From: Erginobacter sp964465735
Lineage (GTDB): Bacteria > Auribacterota > Erginobacteria > Erginobacterales > Erginobacteraceae
Length of the DNA stretch: 43,355 bases
Assembly: GCA_964465735.1 (NCBI GenBank)
Contig: CAYXKT010000006.1
Location: 1-43,355, forward strand
Direction of reading: 5' to 3'
The notes under the pieces: model-generated
The model's input: the letters and a program-made list of their open reading frames with translations, nothing else
Databases searched by the model: none
Told to the model about the DNA's origin: nothing
Position numbers and translations under genes: made by a program
Shown: piece after piece, positions 23,321 through 32,870 of the stretch
Layout of the letters: each line of letters opens with the position of its first letter
Position numbering within the stretch: the stretch's first letter is position 1

Positions 23321-25320
23321 GATCCATCCTCTGTTTCCCGGCAACGAACCAGGCCCAGATTGAACACCAGGACTCGGAAATAGCTCCCCGCCGCCTCGTC
23401 GAGCATCGCCATTCTCCGCAGGTGAAGAGGCAGGGGCATCCCCTGGTCCCAGATCACGTAGCGGATCCCTCTTCCCCGGATGAACTCCCCGATCTTTTCC
23501 GGGTCTTCGGCCAACTCCGGATCGAGGAAATATACCGCCCGCCGGCCGAAGTTATCATTCTGGACCAGGTGGCCCAAAATCGGCTGAGCCATCACCGGCA
23601 GAGGCCCCAGCGCCACGGGTCGGTGATCGTTAAAAAAGAAATCGAAGACGCTTCCCGACAGATCCCCCCAGAAGTACCCGGAAGGATAATCAGCGGCGAA
23701 GGCTCCCAAAACCCGGGCCGGACATCGCATATTACCATATCCCGGCCGCTGCTGCCCGCACAATCTGAGGTAATGGTAACGCAGACAGTACAACCCCTGA
23801 AAGGTAATTACCGCGACGGCGATCACGGTCCAGATGCCGCCCAGGCGGCGGACAACTCCGGATCCGGCCGTCCGGGCCCGTCCCAGGACCACCGCCCAGG
23901 CGGCCAACCCCGGACCATAGAGCCAGAGCACGTAGCGAGTCTTGTGGTTGTGCCCGGGGGGGAGAAAAGAGAAAAGGACCAGAACCATCACCATTATAAC
24001 AAGAAAGGGTAACTCGGCGACCAGCCTTCTCTTCCCCCTCCGGACAAATATCAGCCTCTTGGCAGTCCCAGCCATAAGAATAATCAGGGCCGGCAACCCC
24101 CCGAGAATCCAGAGCAGTCCCATTCCGCCGGAGGGGTGATCGTTACGGGTGATCGCCACCCGCCACTGGCCGAAATTGTCCAACCAGCTTAAGAACACTC
24201 TCCTCCACTGGGGCCATTCCTCCGTCCCCGGCAGGAAGGGCTTGCGGAGCACCGTCTCCATCCCCGCTCCCGGGAAGATGGTCCGGCCCCCGATCTCGAG
24301 GCCGACCGGGTAAACCGGGCTGCCGGTGAGCGCCAGGTTGCGCAAGCTCCAGTACCCGCCCACCGCCACCCCGAACAGGCAGACACCGAGAATAAAGATC
24401 ACCCCGGCCTTTACCCATCTTCTCCTCCCGGGCCGGCGGCCGGTGAGGAGGAAGACGCCGAGAAGTAGACCGGCCGCCAGCGGCGGGAGGATGATCGCCG
24501 GCCCTTTGGCCCCTAAGGCCAATCCCAGCGCCGCGCCCAATCCGGGAAGAATTTTCCAGGGGACGGTCCCCTCCCCGATCATCCTGACAACAACAGCGAT
24601 CAGGGCCAGCAGGGCTATATAGAAGGCCGCCGCCGCGGGGTCGATCAGGGTGGTGAAACTAAGGCCGATATTGCTGGGTATAAAGATAAAGAGCGATCCC
24701 GCCAGGAGAGAAAGATCGGGCGGTGCGGACCAGATCCGGGCCAGGCAGTAGATCGAGAAGACACCCAGGGCCAGGAAAGGCAGGTTGAGGGCGTTGAGCA
24801 GTCGGGGGATCCCGGCTGCCCGCATACCGATAAACCCGAGCAGCTCGACCCCTTTCGGCCAGCCGTTGAAACTGTGATTGATCCGCTCCGTCCAGAGCGG
24901 GACATCGCAGGGGATCCAGTGGACGTAACCCCGGACGTTCCAGAAGTGCATCGTCGGGGTGTGGTACCAGAGGCCGTCAAATCCCAGGTCGGGGAAGGCA
25001 TAGGCCAGCGCCCAGAGCAGGAGGTAGAAAATCCCGGCAAAGAGGACCGTCAGCCGGATCGCCCCGGAGAACCTGGCCGCCGGCCGGGAACGGCCGGCCC
25101 CGCGGTGAGTTGCCGGCCCGCGAAGCAGACGATAATAACCCAGGGCGGCCAGGAGACCGGCGGCGATTATCCCCGCCGCCCCGGCCCGGGAGATCTCCCA
25201 CCGGGCCAGGCTGACCGCCAGAGTCAGAACCTGGACCGCCGCCGGGAACAGCAAGATCGCCGCCAGGACCCGGATCTCCGGTCCCGGGGGGCGATGATTG
25301 CCGGGTGGTGCCGTCTTCAA
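23317..25320 (-). CDS. GT39-like polytopic membrane glycosyltransferase, paralogue B
   Basis: A 667-residue membrane protein with about 11-13 hydrophobic segments in residues 15-520 and a soluble tail of about 140 residues. FPDLGFDGLWYHTPTMHFW, near residues 108-126, sits in the first outside loop. It is the place where GT-C enzymes keep their catalytic Asp, here in FDGLWYH. The product probably uses a polyprenyl-phosphate sugar on the periplasmic side. It is clearly a paralogue of the next gene over its whole length. For example, AYAFPDLGFDGLWYHTP here corresponds to AYALPDLSYDGLWFHIP there, and AVYFLDPELAEDPEK to KIYFLDPGIAEDRAR. Its ATG overlaps the upstream stop by 4 bases. Family assignment is moderate. 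Confidence 0.72.
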   Translation of the reverse strand: MKTAPPGNHRPPGPEIRVLAAILLFPAAVQVLTLAVSLARWEISRAGAAGIIAAGLLAALGYYRLLRGPATHRGAGRSRPAARFSGAIRLTVLFAGIFYLLLWALAYAFPDLGFDGLWYHTPTMHFWNVRGYVHWIPCDVPLWTERINHSFNGWPKGVELLGFIGMRAAGIPRLLNALNLPFLALGVFSIYCLARIWSAPPDLSLLAGSLFIFIPSNIGLSFTTLIDPAAAAFYIALLALIAVVVRMIGEGTVPWKILPGLGAALGLALGAKGPAIILPPLAAGLLLGVFLLTGRRPGRRRWVKAGVIFILGVCLFGVAVGGYWSLRNLALTGSPVYPVGLEIGGRTIFPGAGMETVLRKPFLPGTEEWPQWRRVFLSWLDNFGQWRVAITRNDHPSGGMGLLWILGGLPALIILMAGTAKRLIFVRRGKRRLVAELPFLVIMVMVLVLFSFLPPGHNHKTRYVLWLYGPGLAAWAVVLGRARTAGSGVVRRLGGIWTVIAVAVITFQGLYCLRYHYLRLCGQQRPGYGNMRCPARVLGAFAADYPSGYFWGDLSGSVFDFFFNDHRPVALGPLPVMAQPILGHLVQNDNFGRRAVYFLDPELAEDPEKIGEFIRGRGIRYVIWDQGMPLPLHLRRMAMLDEAAGSYFRVLVFNLGLVRCRETEDGS

Positions 25321-27338
25321 GGCGAAGTCCCCGTGAATTTCTGCAGCTGCGGGTGGAAAGCCAGGACGAATAAACCACCGGGGGCGGACTCCCGAAGGAC
25401 GGAGAGTTCCCGCAGCGGCCGGGGGACCTCGATCTCCTCATCCCAGACCACGAAACGGATATCCCGATCCGCCAGATAGGCCGACAACCTTGCCCGATCC
25501 TCGGCGATACCGGGATCCAGGAAATATATCTTCCTGGTCCCGAATGCCGGCCCTTCCGCCAGTCTCCCGAGGATCAGAACCTTCCGCCCGTCAAGCGGCC
25601 CCAGGGCGGCGGCTCCTCCCCCGGTGATCATCGCGGCCGCCAGGGAACCGGCCGGGAAACCGCTGGGATAGGGGTAGGAGAGTGAACGGCAAAGCCGCAG
25701 ACCGATCGGGGGGGGTCGGCGCCAATCGTCCCAGTACTGTCGGGTGAGATCATACTGGTATAACAGGGAAGCCGACCCTTCTGCGGTTAGGAGGCCGATC
25801 ACGCCGATCATCCAGAAACGCCCCCCCCAACGGAGCGGCCGGGACCGGCAGTTCCAAGCTCGCTGGCCCGCTAGGACGAAGGCCGGCAGACCGAGACCGT
25901 AAAGCCAGATGGTATAACGGGCCAGATGGTTGTGATGCGGGGGCATCAGAAAAAAAAGCAGGACGACGATCAGGATCAGGACAAGGAAAACCCCGGGATC
26001 GGAGATGACCGGGGGGCCCCGGCGGCCCTGGAGCCGCCGGATGAGTTCGGCGGCCGCCAACCCGGCGAGGGCGGGAAGCGCCCCGAACATCCAGAGCCGT
26101 CCCAGTCCCCCTCCCCGGTGATACCAGTCGCAGTAGGTGGTTACCGGCCACCAGTCGGTGAAGTTGGAAATCCAGTAAGAGAACACCCTGCTCGCCTGGG
26201 ACCAGTCTTCAGTCCCTTCCGGGTAGGGCGGGTCGAACTGGCCGGGCCAGGAGCGGTCGGGGAAGATCACCCGCCCGGCCAGTTCCACCCCGACCGGGTT
26301 GATCGGATTGCCGGTCCGGACGTAGTTCCGGATCGGCCAATAGCCCCCGACCAGGACGGCGATCAGGAGAAACGACAGGATGAAAACCGGGCCCCGGAGA
26401 GACAACCCGCCTCCCGGAAAACATTTTCGGATACTGCGCGGGAAAAACACCGCCGCCAGCAGGACCGCGATCAGGGGCGGGAAGATTATCCCCGGGCTCT
26501 TGGCCGCCGTCGCCAGCCCGGCCGCCGCCCCCAGCGCCGGCAGGTATCGCCAGCCTAATTCCCCCCGGCGGATCCGGACCAGGGTCACGGACAGCAGGGC
26601 CAGACAGGAGAGATAAACCGAGGCGGTCGCGGTATCGACGTAGGCGGTCGTTGACTGGGCGATATTGACCGGGATGAAGACGAAGAGGACGCCGGATAAA
26701 ACCGAGAAGGTCCGGGTCGCCCCCAGGAGCCGGGAAATGACGATCAGGGAGAAAACGCCCACCGGGAGAAAGGGCAGATTGACCGAATTCGCCAGCCGGG
26801 CCAGGCCCGTCGCCCGGACCAGGACGAAGGTTATCAGCTCCACCCCCTTGGGGAAGCCGTTGAGATTATTGTTGATCAGGGAGTCCCAGACCGAGGGGAG
26901 GTCGGCGGCGATCCATTGGATTTTCCCGGCCAGGCTCCAAAAATGGAGAGTGGGTATGTGGAACCAGAGCCCGTCATAGGATAAATCCGGCAGGGCATAA
27001 GCCAGCAGCCATAACGAAACGTAAACCAGGAGCGCGGGGAAGAACAACAGCTTCAGGGACCGGGGAAAACCCTCGGACCGGCCCTCGGGAGACTGGATCG
27101 CCCCCGCCCGGGGTACGAAACCCCGGAAGTAAACCAGGGCCCCGAGGCCGGCGAGGGCGATGATCGCCAGGGCCGATCGGCGGGAGACGACGCCCCCGGC
27201 CAGGCTGAGGGCGACGGTGAAAATCTGAATCAGTCCGAGGAAGAGCACACCCGCTGAAAAGATCCCCAGGGTCCACCGGCCAGGACTGGATGATTCTCCC
27301 GGGGACCGGCCGCGGAGGCATTTTCCACTGAAGATCAT
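25317..27338 (-). CDS. GT39-like polytopic membrane glycosyltransferase, paralogue A
   Basis: A 673-residue membrane protein, first gene of the five-gene leftward operon. It has many hydrophobic segments. LPDLSYDGLWFHIPTLHFW, near 115-133, holds the putative catalytic Asp of a GT-C fold. The segments NNNLNGFPKGVELITFVLVR and AGLATAAKSPGIIFPP are also conserved in the downstream paralogue. The soluble tail ends with VWDEEIEVPRPLREL, corresponding to VWDQGMPLPLHLRRM in the other copy. The pair is a tandem duplication that has diverged, so the two may add different sugars or act as partners. The donor might be the product of the polyprenyl-phosphate sugar synthase at 37006, by inference. Confidence 0.72.
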   Translation of the reverse strand: MIFSGKCLRGRSPGESSSPGRWTLGIFSAGVLFLGLIQIFTVALSLAGGVVSRRSALAIIALAGLGALVYFRGFVPRAGAIQSPEGRSEGFPRSLKLLFFPALLVYVSLWLLAYALPDLSYDGLWFHIPTLHFWSLAGKIQWIAADLPSVWDSLINNNLNGFPKGVELITFVLVRATGLARLANSVNLPFLPVGVFSLIVISRLLGATRTFSVLSGVLFVFIPVNIAQSTTAYVDTATASVYLSCLALLSVTLVRIRRGELGWRYLPALGAAAGLATAAKSPGIIFPPLIAVLLAAVFFPRSIRKCFPGGGLSLRGPVFILSFLLIAVLVGGYWPIRNYVRTGNPINPVGVELAGRVIFPDRSWPGQFDPPYPEGTEDWSQASRVFSYWISNFTDWWPVTTYCDWYHRGGGLGRLWMFGALPALAGLAAAELIRRLQGRRGPPVISDPGVFLVLILIVVLLFFLMPPHHNHLARYTIWLYGLGLPAFVLAGQRAWNCRSRPLRWGGRFWMIGVIGLLTAEGSASLLYQYDLTRQYWDDWRRPPPIGLRLCRSLSYPYPSGFPAGSLAAAMITGGGAAALGPLDGRKVLILGRLAEGPAFGTRKIYFLDPGIAEDRARLSAYLADRDIRFVVWDEEIEVPRPLRELSVLRESAPGGLFVLAFHPQLQKFTGTSP

Positions 27339-27369
27339 CCCGCTGTAATCTCCCGGTCCCGATTAGCAT

Positions 27370-27397
27370 TTGACTTCTGCCCGCCAGGGAATAGTAT
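27370..27397 (+). promoter_or_regulatory. Possible promoter for the GT2 gene
   Basis: TTGACT (27370-27375), 16-base spacer, TAGTAT (27392-27397), about 125 bases before the GT2 start in the 183-base divergent gap. Matches are five of six and four of six. Weak evidence. Confidence 0.3.
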
Positions 27398-27521
27398 AGG
27401 AATTTCAAATTTCGCATCGTGGACGCCGGCCAATCGAGCGTCCTTCGGCAGCCAGCGACAGCCCCACTGCGAGGAGACTACTGTCGCAGAAGACTCAGGA
27501 TGGTAAAGAAGGAGTTCGACT

Positions 27522-28403
27522 ATGGTTTCCATCATAATAATCACCCGCAACCGGAAAGATGAATTATTAACCGCCATCGAGTCCTGTCTCCGCCAGGAAG
27601 GCGAGTTCGAATTCGTCATCGTTGACAATAATTCCGACGACGGCACCCGGGAGGCGGTCGAGGCATTAGCCGCCCACCACGCCCTGCGCCTGAAGTACCT
27701 CTTCCAGGAAAAGAACCTGGGCGTCGCCGGGGCCAGGAATATCGGGTTTGCCGAATCCACGGGTGAAATTGCATATTTCATCGATGACGACGCCTACATC
27801 GAAGGCCGACCCGACGATATCCGCCGCGTCGAGAAATTTATGCTCGCCCAACCCGATATCGCCATCGTGGGGACCGATATTTACAACCTCCAGAGCCGGA
27901 TCTACGAATACGGGGCCTTCCCGAAAGGGATCCCGCCCCGAACGGAGGGAGAAGTTCTCTATTTCATCGGCGCCAGTCATTTCATCAAAAGAAGTGTCTT
28001 CGCCGGTTCCCCGCTCTACCCGGAGAATCTGTTTTTCGAGCAGGAGGAGAGATACGCTTCCTTCACCGCCTGGAAACTCGGCTTCCGGGTCTGGTACACC
28101 AACACGCTCAAGGTAATCCACGCCCCCAGCCTCTCAACCCGGATTAGCAGCCGGGAGAGAAGGCTGAACAATTACCTCAATTCCTTCATCATCAAGAAGC
28201 TGCTCGTCCCGACCTGTCTGCTCCCAGCGGTCTGGACAATGTTCCTCCTCAGATTACTGCGATTCACCGGCCTCCAGCCCGGTTTATGGAAGACCTGCAT
28301 CTCTTTATACCGGGTTCGATTCGTTCGCGCCGACCGGCAACCGATGTCCCTGTCCAAGGCAATGGGACTAATCAGCAAATTTGGGATAAAAAAACTACTA
28401 TAG
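27522..28403 (+). CDS. Glycosyltransferase family 2
   Basis: A 293-residue GT-A transferase. VSIIIITRNRKDELLTAIES (2-21) and EFVIVDNNSDDGTREA (near 28-43) are the nucleotide-sugar motifs. The metal-binding DXD equivalent is FIDDDAYIEG. GVAGARNIGFAESTGEIAYF is the conserved middle segment. FEQEERYASFTAWKLGFRVW holds the catalytic ED-like acidic pair. A hydrophobic stretch near residues 225-250 may tie it to the membrane. AAGGAG precedes the ATG. It stands alone, pointing at the end of the Wzx/Wzy operon. Confidence 0.9.
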   Translation: MVSIIIITRNRKDELLTAIESCLRQEGEFEFVIVDNNSDDGTREAVEALAAHHALRLKYLFQEKNLGVAGARNIGFAESTGEIAYFIDDDAYIEGRPDDIRRVEKFMLAQPDIAIVGTDIYNLQSRIYEYGAFPKGIPPRTEGEVLYFIGASHFIKRSVFAGSPLYPENLFFEQEERYASFTAWKLGFRVWYTNTLKVIHAPSLSTRISSRERRLNNYLNSFIIKKLLVPTCLLPAVWTMFLLRLLRFTGLQPGLWKTCISLYRVRFVRADRQPMSLSKAMGLISKFGIKKLL

Positions 28404-28448
28404 CCGCTGCGGTTGGTTCTTTAGGACAACCCTGGGAGAACCTGATCG

Positions 28449-28466
28449 GCGGCGAACTCAAGCCGC
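28449..28466. repeat. Small hairpin between convergent genes
   Basis: GCGGC (28449-28453), loop GAACTCAA, GCCGC (28462-28466). In reverse complement it reads GCGGC, TTGAGTTC, GCCGC, which resembles the TAAGTTC core of the two repeats before aroA. It may be a third, diverged copy or part of a shared transcription end. Confidence 0.35.
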
Positions 28467-28514
28467 GGATAATCGGATCGGCTTTCATAACTCAATTATA
28501 CCATCGCAAGTGAT

Positions 28515-29813
28515 TTATTTAACACCCAAAATAGATTTGCCGGAATCCGCGCTTAAATGTCCGGTTAGCATTTTATCGCTGATCTTTTCCTTCCGGGCCG
28601 TCCGGGCTGCGGAGAGGCCGAGTACGCAGCCCAGGACGGCCCAGGGCGATTTATACCCGCCGATGCTCAGGGTAATCATCAGGGGGATCAAACCGATCAG
28701 GAAGGCGAAAAAACCGGCGAAGCAGCTCTTCTCCGCCGGGTCCCGGCCGCCCAACGCTCCCCGGAAGCCGGCGGTCAGCGCGCCGAGGAAGAGGCAGAGG
28801 TAGGTGACGAGAAAAAGCAGCCCCCCCTGGAGGTAATAATCGAGGAGGAAGTTGTGGGGCTCCGTTCCCATCTCCCGCCACCATTCCTGGTAGCCGAACC
28901 CGAAGAGGGACGGGGCCGAGAGAAGGTCCGCCGCCAGGTAGCGGTAGGAGGCGAGCCGGGTGGAGAAGGAAGTGTCCGAGGCCAGCGACGTCTCTCCCCA
29001 GATCCCGATGATCGGACCCAAAAGATCATACTGGATATTGGCATAAACCAGGGCCCCAACCAGCCCCGCCATAAAGAGAACAACGCTTAACCGGCCGCCT
29101 CGGTCGCCCGGCGAGATGATCAGGAACCGGAGCAGAAATGCGACGGTCAGGGCGGCAGCCACCGCCAGGCTACCGGCCCGGGTATTGAGGAAGAAGAAGG
29201 TAACCAGGCAGAAACCGACGTAGATCGCGGCGGCCAGATCGGTCGGCCGTCCCGCCCGGTCCCGCCGGCGGTGACGAAGAAAGGGAGCGAAGGCGAAGAC
29301 CGGCAGGTAGTTCAGGGTAATGACATTGGGGTCGAAGATCCCGGCGGCGCTGGTGAACTCGACCGCCCCCCGCCAGCGGTCGATGCGGCCGCCGAACAGC
29401 CCGATCTCGCTCCCCAGGACGTAAAGGACGATCACCCCGGAGGTCAGCATCAGGACGGTGCTGATCCGGCCGGCGGTTTCCGCGTCCCGGCAGTTGACGT
29501 AGAAAAACAGCAGGAAGGAGAAACTCCCCAGCAGCTTCAGGCCCGGCCCGAGAAGGCTGGCCTCCAGGGAACCGGCACCAAAGACCAGGTAAGGGAGAGA
29601 GCCGACCAGGATCAACCCGGCCACCAGGTAGATCCGGCCCGCCCGGAGATACTTCTCCGAGTAGAAAAGAACATCGGCCGCCAGGACCGCCAGGAAGAGG
29701 AAGCGATTCAGGGTAAAGAAGGCCGGGAGCCCGGGGATCAAGTTCCAGGTGTAGTCGATCCCCAGGATTAGCGCACCCAGGGTCACCAGAAATAATTTCG
29801 GATCTCTTTTCAT
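28515..29813 (-). CDS. O-antigen polymerase/ligase-like membrane protein (Wzy-type)
   Basis: A 432-residue membrane protein with about ten to twelve hydrophobic segments. I chose the ATG at 29813, which overlaps the Wzx stop as ATGA. Upstream extension to 30542 is only the wrong frame of Wzx. FGFGYQEWWREMGTEPHNFLLDYYLQGG, about residues 300-330, is the outside-loop motif (G.G...E..HN..L) of the Wzy_C/O-antigen ligase superfamily. The protein presumably joins lipid-linked repeat units in the periplasm. It is the last gene of the six-gene operon. A second, larger member of the same superfamily lies three genes upstream. Confidence 0.8.
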   Translation of the reverse strand: MKRDPKLFLVTLGALILGIDYTWNLIPGLPAFFTLNRFLFLAVLAADVLFYSEKYLRAGRIYLVAGLILVGSLPYLVFGAGSLEASLLGPGLKLLGSFSFLLFFYVNCRDAETAGRISTVLMLTSGVIVLYVLGSEIGLFGGRIDRWRGAVEFTSAAGIFDPNVITLNYLPVFAFAPFLRHRRRDRAGRPTDLAAAIYVGFCLVTFFFLNTRAGSLAVAAALTVAFLLRFLIISPGDRGGRLSVVLFMAGLVGALVYANIQYDLLGPIIGIWGETSLASDTSFSTRLASYRYLAADLLSAPSLFGFGYQEWWREMGTEPHNFLLDYYLQGGLLFLVTYLCLFLGALTAGFRGALGGRDPAEKSCFAGFFAFLIGLIPLMITLSIGGYKSPWAVLGCVLGLSAARTARKEKISDKMLTGHLSADSGKSILGVK

Positions 29814-31126
29814 CCCCGCTCCCGGGCCGGCGGCCGGCCGACAAGTTTGACCAGCTTGCCCAATTCCTTCCAGTCCGACTTCCGGAAAATTAGGATTTCC
29901 CCCCAGGTCAGCCCGCTCAAACGGCGAAAACTGGTTAGGATGATCGCCGAGCTGACGAGGTAGCTGACCGTTAGACCCCAGGGGGCGCCGATCACGCCGA
30001 ACCGGGGCAAGAGATACCAGAGCGCGGCCAGGTTCGCCACCACCCCGGCGGAAACCGCCAGGGCATCGATCCCCGGCCGATCGGTCCCCATCAGGTAGGC
30101 CACCATCACCTTGCTCAGACAGCGGACGATCAGACCAATCGCGAGGATGCGGATAAATGAAACCGCGGGCAGGAATTCCGGGGAGAAGACAATTCTGACC
30201 AGGGGCGGGGCGAATACCACTAGCCCGGCCAGGATCGCCCCACAGATAATCCCGATAACCCGGGCGGCCCGAGCGACCAGGCGGCTTCGTCCTTCCTGAT
30301 GGCCCGCCGAACGGGGCAGGAGCACCGCGGTAGTGGCGTCCGGGATCATCTCGATCAGCTGGGTGATCCTGACCGCGATGGCGAACCACCCGATTTCGGC
30401 CCGGGTGGCGAAAAAGGACAGTACCATCGGCCCAGCCTGCCAGTTCAGCATATAACTGACCTTGGCCGGGTAGTGCCGGACCCCGTATTTCAGCATCGCC
30501 GCCATCCGGGACCATCTCGGCCGTACCCATTCCAGGCGGCATTTCCGCCAGAGAGTCAGCAGGGCGGAGGCGGCCATTAAGGCGTTGCTAAGTATCAAGG
30601 CCCAGAGTGCGCCCTGCACACCGCCCTTGATGATCCAGACCAGGAGAATAATCAGGATGAGATAGACCACCGATTGGGAGACGTAAACCAGGGTATAATC
30701 CTTGAACCGGTGCGCCGCGGTGAAGAGCCCGATCAGGGCGACGCCGATAATGGAAACCGGGACCAACAACAGGGCCAGCCGAAACTCTCCGGGGGAGGCC
30801 TGCTGGAAAAAGGCCAGAGGGAGACGGATCGCGAGCCACCCCGCCCCCACCGCCGCCGCAGAGGCGGACAAGCCGTAAATCAGGGTGTGGATGACCCCTT
30901 CGGAAAGTGAAAACCGGCGGGAGGAGACGAAATAAATCACGGCCATATCGGTGCCCAGGGAGAAGATCGTGGCGAGAAAAGTGGCAAAAACCACGCAGAT
31001 GGCCAGCGATCCCCGGTCGGCCGCGCCCAGGTTCCAGGCCAGGATCCCCTGGATCAGCAGGCCCAGGACAACCTTGCCGGCTTTTCCCCCGATCGTAACC
31101 CCGAAATCGCGAACCCCGGTGCGCAT
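29810..31126 (-). CDS. Wzx-type lipid-linked oligosaccharide flippase
   Basis: A 438-residue polysaccharide biosynthesis protein of the MOP superfamily, with roughly 12-14 hydrophobic segments. The start RTGVRDFGVTIGGKAGKVVLG and LAICVVFATFLATIFSLGTDMAVIY, then the middle FFATRAEIGWFAIAVRITQL and PDATTAVLLPRSAG, follow the pattern of Wzx/RfbX exporters. It would move undecaprenyl-linked repeat units across the inner membrane. GGAGA precedes the ATG. It is fifth in the operon after Wzz, ligase, FkbM and lipoprotein genes and overlaps the Wzy-like gene by 4 bases. Confidence 0.86.
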   Translation of the reverse strand: MRTGVRDFGVTIGGKAGKVVLGLLIQGILAWNLGAADRGSLAICVVFATFLATIFSLGTDMAVIYFVSSRRFSLSEGVIHTLIYGLSASAAAVGAGWLAIRLPLAFFQQASPGEFRLALLLVPVSIIGVALIGLFTAAHRFKDYTLVYVSQSVVYLILIILLVWIIKGGVQGALWALILSNALMAASALLTLWRKCRLEWVRPRWSRMAAMLKYGVRHYPAKVSYMLNWQAGPMVLSFFATRAEIGWFAIAVRITQLIEMIPDATTAVLLPRSAGHQEGRSRLVARAARVIGIICGAILAGLVVFAPPLVRIVFSPEFLPAVSFIRILAIGLIVRCLSKVMVAYLMGTDRPGIDALAVSAGVVANLAALWYLLPRFGVIGAPWGLTVSYLVSSAIILTSFRRLSGLTWGEILIFRKSDWKELGKLVKLVGRPPARERG

Positions 31127-31192
31127 AATATTCTCCTCTTGTGACCATCCCGGGGGATCGCCAAGGGGCGAATCCCGGGAAAACCATCGGGA

Positions 31193-31951
31193 CTACCACT
31201 GCGGTGCGGGCTTGTCTTCCGGGAGCGGGGGCAGGTCCGGGTCGGCGAACCACCCATAGGCGAAGACTCCGTGCTGGACCCTTTCCGGCCAGATGTACAT
31301 CTGGGCGAATATGTAATAGGGGATGGGCTGCAAATCCGCGATCGTGGACAAGATATGGTGCTCTCCGGGCTCCCAGGTAGAGGTCCGGGGAAAGACCTGC
31401 CAGTTCAAATACTTGGCCTGCTGTCGGTCGGGCGGAAGCAGAGAAACGTGCTGATCGTCCACCTGGGTCATAACCTTGAAGATCCAATCCTTATCCATCT
31501 CCCCGGTGACGACGAAATACCCGGAAATCTCGTATTTCCCCTGATCCCGCTCCCACTGCCTTCCCGGGATTTCGCTGGCCGGGCGGATCCTCCAGGCGAA
31601 AAAGTCCAGAGCTCCCGGAACCGCGGGAAAAGGCTTGGTCTTTTCCACCAGCTGATCCCGCCGTCCGTCCAGCGCGGCCAATACTGCTTCTGCCCCATCG
31701 CCGCCCTGCAGGATGAAGTCTCTCTTCATATCGTGAATCCGGAAGAGGCAATCCACCCCGTCAATCCTGGCCTGGATTTCGTCCGGATCAAGGCGGAGAC
31801 CGGATTCCTCGGATTTAAACCAGGGCAGATCTTCCGGGGCCCGGGAACAAGCAACGGCGGTTAAAAAGCCAAACACCATTACCGCGACCAGGACCGCCCG
31901 GCCGGCAAATCTCATTTTCCCGCCTCCCGCCGAAAACCGCGAATATTTCAT
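31193..31951 (-). CDS. Predicted lipoprotein in the polysaccharide operon
   Basis: A 252-residue exported protein that I do not recognise. The ATG has a full AAGGAGGTC five bases upstream. A hydrophobic stretch of about residues 15-34 ends in TAVAC at Cys35, a lipobox of the looser type, so it is probably a lipoprotein. The mature part is mixed alpha/beta and ends with a tryptophan- and proline-rich region. STWEPGEHHILSTI, PYYIFAQMYIWPE and YGWFADPDLPPLP suggest a beta-sandwich. Its place between the FkbM methyltransferase and Wzx genes suggests an envelope role in the same pathway. No activity is proposed. Confidence 0.72.
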   Translation of the reverse strand: MKYSRFSAGGGKMRFAGRAVLVAVMVFGFLTAVACSRAPEDLPWFKSEESGLRLDPDEIQARIDGVDCLFRIHDMKRDFILQGGDGAEAVLAALDGRRDQLVEKTKPFPAVPGALDFFAWRIRPASEIPGRQWERDQGKYEISGYFVVTGEMDKDWIFKVMTQVDDQHVSLLPPDRQQAKYLNWQVFPRTSTWEPGEHHILSTIADLQPIPYYIFAQMYIWPERVQHGVFAYGWFADPDLPPLPEDKPAPQW

Positions 31952-32020
31952 CTTGACCTCCTTGTTTCACTTTTTAAGTCCATCGGGATGAAAAATAATA
32001 GCGCGGCTTCCGGAGAAAAG

Positions 32021-32836
32021 TCAAGATCCCGAGCGCCTGAGGCAGCCCGAATTCCGGGACAGATAGAGGTTTTCTCCCTGTATCCACTCATTATCAAAAC
32101 CGCCCGTGCCGAGATAGAAACTGCGGTTACAACCGGGTTTCATCCGTTCGTGCAACTCCACGATCAGGGCACCGACTTTCCCGATCCAACCGGAGGGATT
32201 TTGGAAAACCTCCCGTTCAGCGCCTTCGATGTCGACCTTCAATATGTCGATGCGGTCAAGGCCCTGCTCTTCCATAATCGTCCCGACGGTCATACCCCGA
32301 ACCTCCTGAATGACTTCCCCCGGAACATCCCCGGGGCCGTCCGAAGACCGGGTCATAAAGCCCCACTTGCCCAGTCCCGGATCGACCAGGCTGATCATCG
32401 AGTCCCGATGCCATAAGGCTCCGGCCAGGGAAACGATATTGTCGTAGGGAGCGATATTTCTCCGCAGGATCGCCAGGTTGCTCTCTTCCGGCTCGATGGC
32501 GATAATTTTCGCCCGGGGGAACCTGCCGGCCAAGTATATCGAGGTCAGACCGATATTGGCGCCGGCGTCAACAATGGTTTCGGGGGGCTTTCCCACGTCG
32601 AAGTCGAATTCCCTCTCGACGAAAACCTGTTCGTAAGTCCGGACATCGGAAGAGGGGACCCTGATGACAAAGGGGAAGGCCAGATCCGGATGCCGGAGCC
32701 GGAGCAGGGTTGTCTTCCCGGCGGCCAGGCCCTTGATCTCTGCCACCAGACCCCGGAATCCAAGGTGCCGGGCCGCCCCGGAATTCGCCCGGCCGGCCAA
32801 CAAGGTAATGAAAGTGTCGGTTAGTCTTCCGATCAT
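32021..32836 (-). CDS. FkbM family methyltransferase
   Basis: A 271-residue SAM-dependent methyltransferase of the FkbM type. ETIVDAGANIGLTSIYLAGR, about residues 85-104, is the SAM-binding motif I. KIIAIEPEESNLAILRRNI gives the acidic residue for the ribose. DILKVDIEGAEREVFQ is the family signature. FkbM enzymes O-methylate sugars in capsules, LPS and antibiotics, which matches its place between the ligase and Wzx genes. A typical protein length is about 200-280 residues. The acceptor sugar is not known. Confidence 0.9.
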   Translation of the reverse strand: MIGRLTDTFITLLAGRANSGAARHLGFRGLVAEIKGLAAGKTTLLRLRHPDLAFPFVIRVPSSDVRTYEQVFVEREFDFDVGKPPETIVDAGANIGLTSIYLAGRFPRAKIIAIEPEESNLAILRRNIAPYDNIVSLAGALWHRDSMISLVDPGLGKWGFMTRSSDGPGDVPGEVIQEVRGMTVGTIMEEQGLDRIDILKVDIEGAEREVFQNPSGWIGKVGALIVELHERMKPGCNRSFYLGTGGFDNEWIQGENLYLSRNSGCLRRSGS

Positions 32837-32870
32837 CCTATCCGCCCCCTTTCTCCGTTATTGTCAAAGT

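Noticed and set aside
29814..30542. Upstream extension of the Wzy-like gene to a 675-residue product
   Set aside because: This is the wrong frame of the Wzx gene. The real start is the ATG at 29813 in an ATGA overlap.
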